Source: Gammaproteobacteria bacterium (GTDB taxonomy: Bacteria > Pseudomonadota > Gammaproteobacteria > Steroidobacterales > Foliamicaceae). From it: 64,000 bases of DNA. The notes under the pieces were generated by a model. It saw only the letters and a program-made list of their open reading frames with translations, ran no database searches and was not told the origin of the DNA. The DNA is taken from the NCBI GenBank assembly GCA_009844425.1, contig VYBN01000003.1, positions 120,083-184,082 of the forward strand, given 5' to 3'. Positions 51,799 through 60,397 of the stretch are shown piece after piece (within the stretch, counting starts at the first letter, position 1; every line of letters starts with the position of its first letter). A program made the translations under genes and the position numbers.

Positions 51799-53001
51799 AT
51801 GGATCGGCGGAACAACCCCTATGCCCCCGGTGCGGGCCTGCAACCGCCGGAACTGGCGGGCCGGGATCGCCTGCTTGCGGATGCGTCCATCGACATGGAT
51901 CGGGTGCTGGCGGGCCGCCCGGCCAAGGGTCTGATTCTGCTTGGGCTTCGCGGAGTGGGCAAAACCGTCCTGTTGAACAGGCTGCGCTCCACTGCGAACG
52001 AAAAGGGTTTTCGCACGGCGCGCATTGAAGCGCCGGAAGGTAGTTTCCTCCCCCAGTTGCTCGTGCCGGAACTCCGGCAGCTTCTGTATGGACTCGATCT
52101 GCGCCAGGCTGCAACCGACCGTCTCCTCCGCGCGGCCAATCTGGTGGCAAAGTTCGCAGCAGTCTTCAAGGTTAAGGCTGGTGATCTGGAGTTCAGCGTC
52201 GATCTGGCGCCCGGCGAAGGGGACAGCGGCAATCTGGAACAGGATCTTCCCCAACTGCTGGTCGCGCTCGCGGAAGCGGCCGCGGAGCGTCGAACCGCGA
52301 TCGGTTTGTTTATCGACGAAGTCCAGTACCTTTCGCCCACCGAACTTGGCGCCGTCGTGGTCGCCTGTCACGAAATCGCGCAACAAAACCTGCCGTTCCT
52401 GTTCGTTGGTGCGGGCCTGCCCCAAGTTGCGGCGCTGGCAGGCAGGGCCAAGTCTTATGCCGAGCGGTTGTTCGACTACCCGCAACTGGGACCTTTGGAA
52501 GCCGAGGACGCGCGCGCAGCGCTCCTGAAGCCGGCGCAGGCGGAAGGCGTAGTGTTCGATGATGGCGCTACGAGGCTTATTCTGGATGCAGCGGAGAACT
52601 TCCCGTACTTCATTCAGGAATGGGGTTTTCAAGTGTGGAATGCAGCGCCAGCAAGCCCGATCACCACCGCCATGGCGCGCGCCGCCAGCCCGGACGTAGT
52701 CGCGCATTTGGACAACAACTTCTTTCGGGTTCGCTTCGATCGGCTTACGCCGCTGGAGCAAAAATACTTGCGCGCCATGGCCGAACTGGGGTCCGGGCCG
52801 CACGCCACGGGACGTATCGCCGAGACTTTGGGGGTGCGGCCTTCCGCCGTTGCCACAGTGCGCCGCCATCTCATTGACAAGGGCATGGTGTGGAGCCAGC
52901 GGCACGGCGAAACCTCATTCACGGTGCCGATGTTCGATGCCTTCATGAAGCGCCAGATGCCGGAGTTGCTTAAGCACATTCCGCAATCCAGAGGCCGTTA
53001 G
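51799..53001 (+). CDS. AAA+ ATPase with C-terminal winged-helix, Orc1/Cdc6-like
   Basis: 400 residues. N-terminal PPELAGRD motif, Walker A GLRGVGKT (about residues 49-56), Walker B GLFIDEVQYL and sensor-like FLFVGAGLPQV. A C-terminal winged-helix DNA-binding stretch follows (GRIAETLGVRPSAVATVRRH). This layout is found in many bacterial genomes in accessory regions, with roles in mobile elements or defence suspected but not proven. No usual Shine-Dalgarno precedes the ATG. The gene stands alone beside a decayed DUF262 gene. Confidence 0.8.
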   Translation: MDRRNNPYAPGAGLQPPELAGRDRLLADASIDMDRVLAGRPAKGLILLGLRGVGKTVLLNRLRSTANEKGFRTARIEAPEGSFLPQLLVPELRQLLYGLDLRQAATDRLLRAANLVAKFAAVFKVKAGDLEFSVDLAPGEGDSGNLEQDLPQLLVALAEAAAERRTAIGLFIDEVQYLSPTELGAVVVACHEIAQQNLPFLFVGAGLPQVAALAGRAKSYAERLFDYPQLGPLEAEDARAALLKPAQAEGVVFDDGATRLILDAAENFPYFIQEWGFQVWNAAPASPITTAMARAASPDVVAHLDNNFFRVRFDRLTPLEQKYLRAMAELGSGPHATGRIAETLGVRPSAVATVRRHLIDKGMVWSQRHGETSFTVPMFDAFMKRQMPELLKHIPQSRGR

Positions 53002-53044
53002 AGAACCGCCCGATGCTTGGTCAGCGTCCTTGACCTTGGGACCG

Positions 53045-53398
53045 TCAGGAAAGATGACCCTGAAGTCGCTCGTTATTCATTACATGCCGGAAAGCTTCTC
53101 GGTCGTTAATCGTGGGCCAAATTTTTAAAGGGCCACGGTCGTCATCTTCGCAGTAGGACTCGTTATTGTCCACGAGTCCAAACAGCCGTTTGGCAGGTCG
53201 TGCGTATTTTCTTCGATCCAGAATCTCTTGAATGGCATCTATGAGTAATTACAGGGTTGCCGCCAAGTTGCTGACGTCTTCCCATAACGGCTCCCATTGA
53301 TTGGATTGTGTCCAAATGTAAGGTCTTTGAAACGCTGGAATTTCGTACCTCACTGGTTTAACGAAGATCAGTTGTGGGGTCATGATGCTCGTATCCAC
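53045..53398 (-). pseudogene. decayed DUF262 (GmrSD-type) gene
   Basis: The minus strand from GTG 53398 reads MTPQLIFVKPVRYEIPAFQR, PYIWTQSNQWEPLWEDVSNL and then an in-frame TAA. It continues in the same frame with LLIDAIQEILDRRKYARPAK and LKIWPTINDREAFRHVMNNE. These match the start and a later part of DUF262 proteins (the IPxFQRPYxW motif, then the xxWPTxxDREAF region). The middle, including the DGQQR segment, is gone. It is a deleted, stopped remnant of a defence-type gene. The rest of the gap (53399-53643) shows no gene I can support. Confidence 0.7.
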
Positions 53399-53643
53399 AA
53401 TTAGCTACCTCGCGCTTACTCAGGTTGAATAGATGATGTTGGGCCGCAAGCTTGTTGCCCAATAGTTTGGCGACCCTATGGAGAGAACTTCATTGAGCAT
53501 TGGACAGAGTCGCCGCAATCGATCCGGGCACCATTCGGTGCACAACTTCCTTGCAATGTCTGAAGTTAATGACGACTGGGTCTTGGGAGATGGCGGCACT
53601 GAGCGTCGTTAGACACGCCCAATGCCAAGAAGAAAGCACCAGG

Positions 53644-54507
53644 CTAGTAAACGACGCCCAGGATTACGGCCACGGCCACGATCGGGCCCCACACCCAATG
53701 GAGGCTGCGCTCGACCAGCACGACGGCGCCGCGCACCCGGTCCGGGCGATCGCCCAGCGCCTGCGCGCCGACCACGCTCAGCACGGCGCCGCTGCCTTCA
53801 AACAGGTTGGGCTGTTGATCCGCCGGAATTCCGCGCCAGGCGTTGACCGCATCGTCGAAATTGCCGGCCAGCGCGAAGCTGGCGGAAGTAATGCGGGCCG
53901 GAATCCAGGCCACCACGCCGTGCAGCTTCACCGCTGCCCGATGCAGTTCCTCACCGCCGGGAAGGGTGGCCGAGAAACGGCGCAGGCTGTTCAGGGCGCG
54001 GAAACCGAAAGCGAAAGCCGGACCCAGCGGCCCCGCCACCAGGAACCAGAAAATCACGCCGAAAATGCGATTGTTGGCTTCCCGGTAGGTTGCTTCCTCC
54101 ACCGCCGCGGCCTGGTCCTTCGGCTTGTCCGGTGCGCTTCCGCCGAGGATGACTTCAGCCTGGGCCCTGGCGCCGTCTTCATCGCCGGCGTCGGCCTTGT
54201 CGTGAAAGGCCAGTGCCTCCGCCTTCAGGTCGCGCGGCCCGAAGGAGAACAACAGGACGATCACCGCGAACACGAACCAGGCGATCATCCAGTCATCGCG
54301 CAGCAGCCAGGCGATGATCCCGACCGGTACGGCGCATGCGAGCGTCAGACCCGCGACGATGTATGGCGCGGCGCGCTTGTCCAGGCGCAACAGGCGCTGG
54401 GCCAATTGATTCGCCTGTTCCTCCAGCCCACGAAACTCGCGCAGATGCGACCATCGCGCAAGGTAGCGTTCAGCGTATATGCCAATAAGCAAGGCCAATA
54501 GTTTCAT
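53644..54507 (-). CDS. ampE: AmpE-like regulatory signaling modulator
   Basis: 287-residue inner-membrane protein linked to beta-lactamase induction and peptidoglycan recycling. The N-terminal hydrophobic stretch MKLLALLIGIYAERYLARW, later segments such as VFAVIVLLFSFGPRD and VIFWFLVAGPLGPAFAFGF, and the end WVWGPIVAVAVILGVVY follow AmpE. The start overlaps the ampD stop by four bases. The pair is co-translated, as in other gammaproteobacteria. Confidence 0.85.
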   Translation of the reverse strand: MKLLALLIGIYAERYLARWSHLREFRGLEEQANQLAQRLLRLDKRAAPYIVAGLTLACAVPVGIIAWLLRDDWMIAWFVFAVIVLLFSFGPRDLKAEALAFHDKADAGDEDGARAQAEVILGGSAPDKPKDQAAAVEEATYREANNRIFGVIFWFLVAGPLGPAFAFGFRALNSLRRFSATLPGGEELHRAAVKLHGVVAWIPARITSASFALAGNFDDAVNAWRGIPADQQPNLFEGSGAVLSVVGAQALGDRPDRVRGAVVLVERSLHWVWGPIVAVAVILGVVY

Positions 54508-55076
54508 TTGTCGCGCTCTCCAGCCCGGGCCAGTCCCGCCGCCAGCCTTGCCCAGTCGAAGGTCTGTCCCGGGTCCCATTTGCGCCCGGGGGCAATATCG
54601 CTGTGTCCCACGACCGGAGCGCTCCGCAGGGACGGCAGGCCGTCCCGCAGGGCCGTAATGGCGGCACAGGCCTGATTGTATTGCCTATCAGTGAAGGGTG
54701 TGGCCGCATCGCCTTCCAATTCCAGTCCGACGGAATAGTCGTTGCAGGCGGCGCGGCCCCGGAACTCGGACTCGCCGGCGTGCCAGGCGCGCTCCAGCAC
54801 GCTCACGAACTGCACCAGTTCGCCGTCGCGCCGGACCAGGAAATGCGCCGATACCCGCAGGTCCGCCAGCCTGCGGAAGTAGGGGTGGGCCGAGGGGTCG
54901 AGTCGTCCGAAGAACAGGTCCTCGATTGCCTTGCCACCGAACTCGCCGGGCGGCAGCGAAATGGCATGCAGCACCAGCAGGCTGACATCGGAACCCGGCG
55001 GCCGGGCGTCCCGATGCGGGCAAAGCGAGTGCCGCGCGCCGTCCATCAGGCCCGTATTCGGATTCAGACGGAGCAC
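54504..55076 (-). CDS. ampD: 1,6-anhydro-N-acetylmuramyl-L-alanine amidase AmpD
   Basis: 190-residue cytoplasmic amidase that cuts anhydro-muropeptides. It aligns with AmpD along its length: LLVLHAISLPPGEFGGKAIE (zinc His), HPYFRRLADLRVSAHFLVRR, CNDYSVGLELEGD and VVGHSDIAPGRKWDPGQTFDW with the distal zinc residues. GTG at 55076 is taken as the start. The frame runs open upstream into hairpin copy 6. AmpG lies elsewhere in the window. Confidence 0.92.
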   Translation of the reverse strand: MLRLNPNTGLMDGARHSLCPHRDARPPGSDVSLLVLHAISLPPGEFGGKAIEDLFFGRLDPSAHPYFRRLADLRVSAHFLVRRDGELVQFVSVLERAWHAGESEFRGRAACNDYSVGLELEGDAATPFTDRQYNQACAAITALRDGLPSLRSAPVVGHSDIAPGRKWDPGQTFDWARLAAGLARAGERDK

Positions 55077-55105
55077 TTCGCTTTCTCGCAACAACTCTGG
55101 CCTTT

Positions 55106-55237
55106 CGCTGGTCTTTCGGCCCCGTCCTTCAGGGAGTATTGGAGGCAGTGAGCGCCGATGCCCCGGCGCGAACACCGGAGCAAGCTCCATGGATGGATTT
55201 ATGCGTCTCCCGGAAGGACGGGGCCGAAAGATCAGCG
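55106..55237. repeat. interspersed hairpin element, family A copy 6
   Basis: Arms 55106-55134 and 55209-55237 (cgctggtctttcggccccgtccttc and complement) pair over 29 bp with two mismatches. The centre has agcaagctccatggatggat and tatgcgtctcccgg. It lies between the divergent ampD and gshB genes. Confidence 0.82.
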
Positions 55238-55285
55238 CACCGACTTAAAATGTGCCCCGCTAGCGTCATTTCATGATCCCTGACG

Positions 55286-56251
55286 ATGAAATCTCGAACT
55301 CTCGGCGTGGTGATGGACCCGATCGGCACCATCGCGCCGCAAAAGGATAGCACCCTGGCGCTGCTCCGCGAGGCGCAGCGGCGCGGCATTGCGCTCCATC
55401 ACTTCACGCTCAAAGATATCGATATCCGCGACGGCCGCGCCTTCGGGAACGGAGCGCCTCTTGAAGTCACCGATGACGACGCCGGCTGGTTCCGGCTGGG
55501 CCCGGCGCAGGACATGCCGCTCGGGGGACTGGATTTACTCTTCATGCGCAAGGACCCTCCGTTCAACGCCGAGTACATCTTCGCCACCTACGTGTTGCAA
55601 CGGGCGCAGGACGAGGGCGCGCTGGTCGTGAACGATCCACAGGCCCTGCGGGACGTCAACGAGAAGGTTTTCATCGCCTGGTTTCCCGAATTCACCCCGC
55701 CCACGATAGTCACGCGGTCGATGGACCGGATCCGCGACTTCCTGGCCGAGCACGGGCGCATCGTGGTCAAGCCGCTGGACATGATGGGAGGCCATGCCAT
55801 TTTTGCCCTCGACGAAGCGGACAAGAACCTGGCGGTCATTCTCGAGACCATCACGGTCGGCGAAACCCGCTACGCGATGGCGCAGCGGCACCTGCCCGAA
55901 ATCGTTGACGGCGACCGGCGGGTGTTGCTGATCGACGGGCGGCCGATGAGCCCAGCGCTGAACCGGGTGCCCCGGACCGATGACAATCGCGGCAACCTGA
56001 TGGCCGGCGCGCGGGCGGAAGTGTGCGATCTGACGCCCCGGGATCTTCAGATCTGCGAGCGCGTCGGCTCCGAACTGGCGGTTCGCGGAGTGGCGTTTGC
56101 CGGGCTGGACATCATCGGCGACTACCTGACCGAGGTGAACATCACCAGCCCCACGGGAATCCGGGAAATCCAGAATCTGGCGGGAGTGGACGCCGCCGCC
56201 AGACTGTTCGACAGTCTGCTCGAACGCGTGCAAGAGACTGGCCGTCAGTAG
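55286..56251 (+). CDS. gshB: glutathione synthetase
   Basis: 321 residues of the ATP-grasp type, joining gamma-glutamylcysteine and glycine. Signature segments: LGVVMDPIGTIAPQKDSTLA, LLFMRKDPPFNAEYIFATYV, VVKPLDMMGGHAIFAL, VLLIDGRPMSPALNRVP and VNITSPTGIREIQNLAGV. Followed by yqgE and ruvX, a common gammaproteobacterial order. Confidence 0.95.
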   Translation: MKSRTLGVVMDPIGTIAPQKDSTLALLREAQRRGIALHHFTLKDIDIRDGRAFGNGAPLEVTDDDAGWFRLGPAQDMPLGGLDLLFMRKDPPFNAEYIFATYVLQRAQDEGALVVNDPQALRDVNEKVFIAWFPEFTPPTIVTRSMDRIRDFLAEHGRIVVKPLDMMGGHAIFALDEADKNLAVILETITVGETRYAMAQRHLPEIVDGDRRVLLIDGRPMSPALNRVPRTDDNRGNLMAGARAEVCDLTPRDLQICERVGSELAVRGVAFAGLDIIGDYLTEVNITSPTGIREIQNLAGVDAAARLFDSLLERVQETGRQ

Positions 56252-56292
56252 CCGTAGATATAATCCCGGAACGCAGGCAGAAACCAGCCGTC

Positions 56293-56856
56293 ATGGAAGA
56301 ACTCGACTCACTTTCCGGCAAGCTCCTCATCGCCATGCCGGGGATGCCCGATTCCCGCTTTCGCCAGACCGTGACCTACCTGTGCGGGCACAACAGCGAC
56401 GGCGCGCTGGGGATCGTCATCAATCGTCCGTCCGAGATGAAGCTCGGAGAGGTGTTCGAGCAGCTGTCGCTGGACAGCCGGGACCGCGACCTCGCCAACC
56501 AGAGCATACTCAAGGGCGGACCGGTAAACCGCGAGCGGGGATTTGTGCTGCATGAGGCCAGCGGCAGTTGGGATTCCACGATCTCGATTTGCGGCAACAT
56601 CGAGGTCACCACCTCGCGGGACGTGCTGTCGGCCATCGCCGGGGGCAAGGGCCCCCGCCGGGCGCTCCTCGCCCTGGGCTGCGCCGGCTGGGGAGAGGGT
56701 CAGCTGGAACGCGAATTGCGCTCGAATTCCTGGCTGGTTGTCGACGCTACGGAGGAAATCCTGTTCGAGACCCCGTACGAACAGCGTTGGGCCGCCTCGG
56801 CGGCGCTGCTTGGCGTGGACGTCTCCCGGCTGGGGCTGCAAGCCGGCAACGCCTGA
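56293..56856 (+). CDS. YqgE/AlgH family protein
   Basis: 187 residues of the UPF0301 family: GKLLIAMPGMPDSRFRQTVT at the start, DGALGIVINRP, LKGGPVNRERGFVLHE and ALGCAGWGEGQLERELRSNS. Its biochemical role is unknown; in Pseudomonas the homologue is linked to alginate regulation. Conserved next to ruvX. Confidence 0.9.
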   Translation: MEELDSLSGKLLIAMPGMPDSRFRQTVTYLCGHNSDGALGIVINRPSEMKLGEVFEQLSLDSRDRDLANQSILKGGPVNRERGFVLHEASGSWDSTISICGNIEVTTSRDVLSAIAGGKGPRRALLALGCAGWGEGQLERELRSNSWLVVDATEEILFETPYEQRWAASAALLGVDVSRLGLQAGNA

Positions 56857-56903
56857 TTCGCGAACATTCTCACCGCGAGAATCAGGTTCACAGGCCCCGG
56901 GTA

Positions 56904-57320
56904 ATGCGCATCGAGCCTGCGATCGCCCTCGACTTCGGATTGAAGCGCGTCGGCGTAGCGACCGCCACCGGGGGCGTGATCACGGCCCGCAAATTCCTGC
57001 CGGCGCGCGCCGGATTGCCGGAATGGGCCGAGCTGGACCGGCTCGTTCGCGACTACGGTCCGCAGGTCCTGGTGTTGGGCTGTCCACCCGATCCCGATCC
57101 TGGGTTCGAGCTTGCGCTCAAGCGTTTTCGCAGGCGCCTGAAAGGCCGCTACGGGCTGGCGGTGGAAACGGTTCAGGAACACCTCACGACCCGCGAGGCC
57201 AATGCCTGGCTGCGGGAACAGCGTTCAACCGGCGGACTTGGCCGGCGGGCCCGCAAGGGAGAGGTGGACAGCCTCGCCGCCTGCCTGATCGCCCGGGACT
57301 GGCAGGAGAAACAAGCATGA
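56904..57320 (+). CDS. ruvX: RuvX/YqgF Holliday-junction resolvase-like, pre-16S rRNA nuclease
   Basis: 138 residues. RNase H-like fold with ALDFGLKRVGVATA (first Asp), VLVLGCPPDPD and GEVDSLAACLIARDW (final Asp). It processes 16S rRNA ends in Escherichia coli. The gene overlaps the start of the exported NmrA-like gene by four bases. Confidence 0.87.
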   Translation: MRIEPAIALDFGLKRVGVATATGGVITARKFLPARAGLPEWAELDRLVRDYGPQVLVLGCPPDPDPGFELALKRFRRRLKGRYGLAVETVQEHLTTREANAWLREQRSTGGLGRRARKGEVDSLAACLIARDWQEKQA

Positions 57321-58111
57321 ACATTCGGAAATTGGCCTGCGCGCTAGCCGCGGCGTTTGTAATGAGCAGCGCCGCGCCCGCGGCGGAACTGGTCCTCGTT
57401 GCCGGCGCGTCCGGGCGCACCGGCAGCGCGGCGATGCGGCTGCTGGACGAACAGGGCTACACGGTGCGCGCGACCACCACCAACCGCGAGCGCGCCATAG
57501 AGCGGCATGGCGATCAATGGGACTGGCTGGAGCTGGACGTGCGCGACCGCGACGCGGTGTTTGCGGCCATGCAGGATGTGGACTACCTGGTCTGCGCCAC
57601 CGGCACGCGATCCCTGATCGGCGGAAACAGCCCGAGATTCGTTGACTATGACGGTTTGGTCAACCTCGTGGATGCGGCGGTTGAGGCCGGAGTCCGGCAC
57701 TTCGTCGTGGTGACGTCCGCGGCAGCGGGGCCTTACCGCGAGCGCAGCCGGATGATCATTTTCGCGCGCGCAAGGCACTGGAAGACGATGGGGGAAAACC
57801 ACCTCAAGCGCAGCGGACTCGCATATACCGTGATCGGGCCCAGCGCCCTTCAGGAAGAACCTGCGGCCGGCGGTGAGCCGATTCGCGTGATGGCGCGCGC
57901 CGACTACGAAACCGGCGCCGTGGCAATCGCCGATGTGGCGATACTGGCGGTCGATGCTCTCACCAATCCGGATGCGCGCAACAAGAGCTACGGGGTCATA
58001 CGCGACGAGTCCGTTGCGCCCGGCGCCTGGCGGGCGATGCTGAAGACAATCAGGGTGGACAGCGAAACGGAGGAAGCGCCGGACCATCCGCTCATGCCCG
58101 ACCCTGAGTAA
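57317..58111 (+). CDS. NAD(P)-binding NmrA/SDR-like protein with signal peptide
   Basis: 264 residues. A predicted signal peptide (MNIRKLACALAAAFVMSSAA) is followed by a dinucleotide motif LVLVAGASGRTGSAAMRLL and DVDYLVCATGTRSLIGGNSP, then RHFVVVTSAAAG. This is an atypical SDR of the NmrA/SOR-like group. Export is unusual, since NAD(P) is scarce in the periplasm. The leader may instead be a membrane anchor. Starts by overlapping ruvX by four bases. Role unknown. Confidence 0.72.
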   Translation: MNIRKLACALAAAFVMSSAAPAAELVLVAGASGRTGSAAMRLLDEQGYTVRATTTNRERAIERHGDQWDWLELDVRDRDAVFAAMQDVDYLVCATGTRSLIGGNSPRFVDYDGLVNLVDAAVEAGVRHFVVVTSAAAGPYRERSRMIIFARARHWKTMGENHLKRSGLAYTVIGPSALQEEPAAGGEPIRVMARADYETGAVAIADVAILAVDALTNPDARNKSYGVIRDESVAPGAWRAMLKTIRVDSETEEAPDHPLMPDPE

Positions 58112-58163
58112 AGCGCCGCGGAATTCATATTCCTGATGACCCTGTTGCCCAAGTGGACAAATT

Positions 58164-59012
58164 ATGCGCGCTGGGCGTGACACGACACCCGTCTTCGTCG
58201 AGGAAGGCGTGGTGCTCTCGCACCGGGAATATCCGGGAGGACAGTACCGACTCCGTCTCCGCACGCCGCGCTGCGCCGCGGCGGCGCGGCCGGGCAGCTT
58301 CGTGCATTTGCGCTGCGGTTCGGAACTGCTGCAGCGCCGGCCGCTGTCGATCATGCTTGCCGATGCCGACGAAGGCTGGATCGAGCTGCTGTACAAGACC
58401 GGCGGGCAGGGACTGACCCTGCTTGCCGGCGCCGAACCCGGGTCTGTCCTGCATTCCATGGGCCCGATCGGCCACGGGTTTGCCCTGTCCGAAGCGCGCC
58501 CTATCGTGCTCCTGCTGGGAGGAGGAGTGGGCATTCCGCCGGTTCTCTTCCAGGCCCGGCGGCTGGCGGGAAACGGGAATTGGAGCCCCCGGCTGTTCCT
58601 GGGTTCGGAGCTGCCTTTTCCATTTGCGCTGGAAAAGCACGGCAAGGAGAACCGACTGCGACTCGCCGAACGGTGGGGCGTGCCTTCGCACCTGGCCAGC
58701 AACGCCGGCCTTGAAGGCTGCCATCGCGGCAACCTCACCGAGTCGGCGCGCGAATGGCTGGATGGTCTCCCGCGGGAGCGGCTGTCCGAAGTGGCGGTGT
58801 ACGCCTGCGGGCCCACGCCGATGCTGAAGGCCGCGGCGGAACTGGCGGCGGATTTCGACGTCTACGCCGAGCTGTGCCTGGAGGAATACATGGCCTGCGC
58901 GGTGGGCGGCTGTGCCGGATGCACCGTCGAAGCCCATACGCCGGACGGCCTGGCCATGAAACGGGTGTGCGTGGACGGCCCGGTGTTTCCCGCTGCCTGG
59001 ATCTATCCGTGA
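58164..59012 (+). CDS. PyrK-like FAD/[2Fe-2S] electron-transfer reductase
   Basis: 282 residues of the ferredoxin-NADP reductase fold. FAD segment PGSFVHLRCGSELLQRRPLS, NAD(P) segment IVLLLGGGVGIPPVLFQARR and the distal VYACGPTPMLKAAAELAADF. A C-terminal cysteine cluster follows (CLEEYMACAVGGCAGCTVEA, RVCVDG) for a [2Fe-2S] centre. It resembles the dihydroorotate dehydrogenase electron-transfer subunit, but there is no pyrD next to it. Instead it overlaps a small gene leading to a reductive-dehalogenase-like protein, so it is probably the reductase for that enzyme. Confidence 0.82.
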   Translation: MRAGRDTTPVFVEEGVVLSHREYPGGQYRLRLRTPRCAAAARPGSFVHLRCGSELLQRRPLSIMLADADEGWIELLYKTGGQGLTLLAGAEPGSVLHSMGPIGHGFALSEARPIVLLLGGGVGIPPVLFQARRLAGNGNWSPRLFLGSELPFPFALEKHGKENRLRLAERWGVPSHLASNAGLEGCHRGNLTESAREWLDGLPRERLSEVAVYACGPTPMLKAAAELAADFDVYAELCLEEYMACAVGGCAGCTVEAHTPDGLAMKRVCVDGPVFPAAWIYP

Positions 59013-59221
59013 ACGGCAGCTTGAGAACGGTGGACCACGCGGATGCGGATTCGCGGAGTCTGACGGCGCGTTGGCGGCGCGACTGGGCGCTGGCGCGGCG
59101 AATACTCGGCATGCTGCGGTTCTATTTCACGGTCGGCCGGCGTGTGCGCAAGGCGTACGGCGATTGCGAGCGCGAGGGGAGGGTGTACTGGGTGGACGGC
59201 GTCGGCGGCGAAGAGCGATGA
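59009..59221 (+). CDS. small protein (70 aa) between the reductase and the Fe-S protein
   Basis: GTG at 59009 overlaps the reductase stop (GTGA), and its stop overlaps the next ATG (ATGA), so translation is coupled on both sides. The sequence is basic and helical (ARRILGMLRFYFTVGRRVRK) with a C-terminal YWVDGVGGEER. It has a short hydrophobic stretch but no clear membrane span. Could be an accessory or anchor subunit. No family recognised. Confidence 0.6.
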   Translation: MNGSLRTVDHADADSRSLTARWRRDWALARRILGMLRFYFTVGRRVRKAYGDCEREGRVYWVDGVGGEER

Positions 59222-60231
59222 GTTTCGCAAACGGCCGGATCCGTCCCACGGACCCTCCGCCGCCCGAATACGCGTTCGGCTACCTCAAGCCGCCCCGCTC
59301 CGGCAACGAGATCAACGGCCTGGGCGAGCGCGAATTCCGCCAGGCGACGGCCGTGTTTCACAATGCCGGCGACGCGCAACTGGAATGGCAGGCGCTGGAC
59401 GACTTCTTCGGGCTGATCAACCCATGGGGCGTGGTCCGGCACGTGGTCGCGAACGCCTGGCAATTGCGCAAGCGCAGCGGGCCGGTGGCTTCGCGACAGG
59501 TCGAAGCGGATCCCGATGAGATGAGCGAGCGCTTAAAGGCGGCTGCCCGCGATTTCGGCGCGGACCTGGTGGGCATTGCGCCGGTTACCGAGGAAGCCGT
59601 GTTTGCGGGACGCACGGCGCCGCACGGCACGGCGATCTGCATCGGTCTTTCGATGAACCAGGACAAGATGGCGCATGCGCCGCAGGACACGGCGGCCGTG
59701 GAAGTCATGCGGGCGTACCGGCAGGTTTCCCGCATCGCGATTCGGCTGGGCCGCTACATTCGCCGACTGGGCTGGCCGGCCAAGGCCTACGGCAACCCCA
59801 ACAGCACCGACATCATGCACATCCCGCTGGCGGTCGCGGCCGGGCTGGGCCAGCTGGGCAAGCACGGATCGATGATCAGCAAGGAGCACGGCTCGAACTT
59901 CCGCCTGGCCGCGGTCCTCACAGACCTGCCCCTGGCTCTCGATGAGCCGGTCGATATCGCGGTCGACGACCTGTGCATGGGCTGCAAGCGCTGCGTGGTC
60001 GATTGCCCGCCGGATGCCATATACAACGAGAAGCAATGGATACGCGGCGGGAAGCGCTGGTACGTCGATTTCGACAAGTGCATCCCGTACTTCGTCAAGA
60101 CCCACGGCTGCGCCATCTGCATCGAAGTCTGCCCCTGGAGCCGCCCCGGCCAGGGCCCGAAACTGGTCGAAAAGCTGATGGCCAAACGCCGCCGCGCCTC
60201 TGCCACAGCCAGTACGCAGCGAGCAGTGTGA
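59218..60231 (+). CDS. reductive-dehalogenase-like double [4Fe-4S] protein
   Basis: 337 residues. The C-terminal cysteine pattern of RdhA/QueG-related proteins is intact: CMGCKRCVVDC (Cys253, 256, 259, 263), and Cys288 with GCAICIEVCPWS (Cys298, 301, 305). The upstream segment IPLAVAAGLGQLGKHGSMIS and RLAAVLTDLPLALDEPVDI match the cobalamin-binding region of reductive dehalogenases. There is no Tat signal, so it is cytoplasmic. With the PyrK-like reductase next door it may be a self-contained NAD(P)H-driven reductive enzyme, as known for a fused form in aerobes. Substrate unknown. Confidence 0.75.
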   Translation: MSFANGRIRPTDPPPPEYAFGYLKPPRSGNEINGLGEREFRQATAVFHNAGDAQLEWQALDDFFGLINPWGVVRHVVANAWQLRKRSGPVASRQVEADPDEMSERLKAAARDFGADLVGIAPVTEEAVFAGRTAPHGTAICIGLSMNQDKMAHAPQDTAAVEVMRAYRQVSRIAIRLGRYIRRLGWPAKAYGNPNSTDIMHIPLAVAAGLGQLGKHGSMISKEHGSNFRLAAVLTDLPLALDEPVDIAVDDLCMGCKRCVVDCPPDAIYNEKQWIRGGKRWYVDFDKCIPYFVKTHGCAICIEVCPWSRPGQGPKLVEKLMAKRRRASATASTQRAV

Positions 60232-60383
60232 ACGCGCGATATTTCCTGGGGCTCGCGCTGTTGTTGATGCTGGCGGCGGCGAACGCCGGCGCCCAGGAGG
60301 CGCAAGGCGAGGGCGCCGAAGCCCGGGTGATCGAGGAGATCGTGACGATCGGCACACGGCGGCGCGAGCGGGCCGCGGTCTGA
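60228..60383 (+). pseudogene. 5' fragment of a TonB-dependent receptor
   Basis: From GTG 60228 (overlapping the previous stop) the frame reads a signal peptide (YFLGLALLLMLAAANAGAQE) followed by VIEEIVTIGTRRRERAAV, the usual TonB-box start of a receptor. It stops after 51 residues. The rest of a 700-900 residue receptor is absent, and an HNH nuclease gene begins 15 bases later. A recent insertion or deletion is likely. Confidence 0.7.
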
Positions 60384-60397
60384 CGCGGCGGTGGTAA

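Noticed and set aside
53399..53643. Possible short gene on the plus strand near 53479-53613
   Set aside because: A 44-codon frame exists but has no family match or convincing ribosome-binding site, and the DUF262 decay region adjoins it.
53500..54501. 333-codon plus frame opposite ampE
   Set aside because: Antisense to ampE, and its 5' part is in a gap with no motif.
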